Of a DNA stretch of 42,118 bases, positions 41,806 through 42,118 are shown piece by piece (within the stretch, counting starts at the first letter, position 1; every line of letters starts with the position of its first letter). The stretch is taken from positions 1 to 42,118 of the IMG/VR virus record IMGVR_UViG_3300027687_000027, one strand, 5' to 3'. The translations under genes were made by a program, and so were the position numbers. The notes under the pieces are model-generated. The model did not search any database and was not told the DNA's origin. It worked only from the letters and a program-made list of their open reading frames with translations. The DNA comes from a virus.

Positions 41806-42118
41806 ATGAAAAATTTTAAAGATCTTATTAAGATCGCTGACACATATGGCACTGAAACAAGGAACTTAGCTGAAAAACGCGAAGCTGAGATTCAAAGACA
41901 TTTAGACGAAAATGTTTTTGCTGATGCTATAACTGCAATTAAAAATGCATTAGGTATTGGTGAGAAAGAAGCTAAAAAATTAATCAATAAAGATGAAGCT
42001 CTTAAAATTCAAGATCCAACAGGTGGCGTAGGTGGAGCAGATGCAGCAGCAAAAGCAACAGCAGATGCACCAGGCAATTCAGGTGCAGCAGCACTTCAAG
42101 ATCCAACAGGTGGCGTAG
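41806..42118 (+). CDS. 5' part of a gene with an Ala/Gly-rich repeat (truncated by window)
   Basis: The frame starts at ATG 41806, one base after the previous stop and with TAGGAGGAT ribosome sequence, and stays open for 104 codons to the window edge. The N-terminus MKNFKDLIKIADTYG is followed by a helical, charged part (ETRNLAEKREAEIQRHLDEN, then AITAIKNALGIGEKEAKKLI). It ends in a low-complexity Ala/Asp/Gly section with two copies of QDPTGGV about 29 residues apart. The position suggests a prohead core or other head protein, but I cannot assign it. The MKxF opening loosely recalls the preceding gene's N-terminus. Confidence 0.7.
   Translation, partial: MKNFKDLIKIADTYGTETRNLAEKREAEIQRHLDENVFADAITAIKNALGIGEKEAKKLINKDEALKIQDPTGGVGGADAAAKATADAPGNSGAAALQDPTGGV

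Noticed and set aside
1-42118. tRNA genes
   Set aside because: All gaps are short and none shows cloverleaf-like arms or a GGTTC(A/G)A T-loop with a paired acceptor stem by eye; a tRNA search program would settle it.

Overview
This window is part of the genome of a T4-like marine myovirus that infects a Gram-negative bacterium. It shows T4-type neck, sheath, tube, baseplate-tube, head-completion and packaging genes. It has NATAAATA octamers (the T4 late-promoter core) in front of many gene starts, and virion proteins of the kind known from cyanophages and other marine T4-likes. The DNA is AT-rich, genes are packed with TAATG/ATGA overlaps, and no stretch over 300 bases lacks a gene. I see no tRNA, CRISPR array or IS element. 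The host cannot be fixed from the sequence; marine picocyanobacteria and marine proteobacteria are both possible.

Layout. (1) 1-14901, plus strand: the adhesin/fibre locus. It holds a small virion protein, two giant paralogous fibre proteins (1681 and 1594 aa), two small virion proteins, and three tandem paralogous glycine-rich proteins with roughly 9-10% cysteine, then a His-rich protein of unknown role. (2) 14992-17743: a GT9-like glycosyltransferase overlapping a NodU/CmcH-type O-carbamoyltransferase. (3) 17754-25174: an orphan, a 290-aa fibre protein and a 2031-aa structural protein with internal repeats. (4) 25175-31217, minus strand: an ADP-heptose cassette (HldE, HldD, a cupin, GmhB-like phosphatase) downstream of a Nudix hydrolase and the neck/tail-connector genes gp15 and gp14. 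(5) 31260-42118, plus strand: gp13, a 2OG-Fe(II) oxygenase, gp1-type dNMP kinase, an antisense HNH gene, gp18 sheath, gp19 tube, a small membrane protein, a gp48/gp54-like protein, gp4, small ORFs, probable gp16 small terminase, a protein with a T4-like capsid-targeting sequence, and a truncated gene at the edge.

How the genes may work together. HldE, GmhB-like and HldD cover the ADP-L-glycero-D-manno-heptose pathway except the first isomerase (GmhA). With the glycosyltransferase and carbamoyltransferase they suggest a phage-encoded system that transfers, and perhaps carbamoylates, heptose on a host surface glycan or on virion proteins; this is inference. Structural genes carry late octamers. 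The heptose operon and the oxygenase/dNMP-kinase pair each carry a perfect sigma70 promoter (TTGACA-17 bp-TATAAT), which points to early expression by host polymerase. Divergent late promoters between gp14 and gp13 form one perfect 11-bp palindrome, and several promoters sit so close to the ATG that leaderless mRNAs are predicted.
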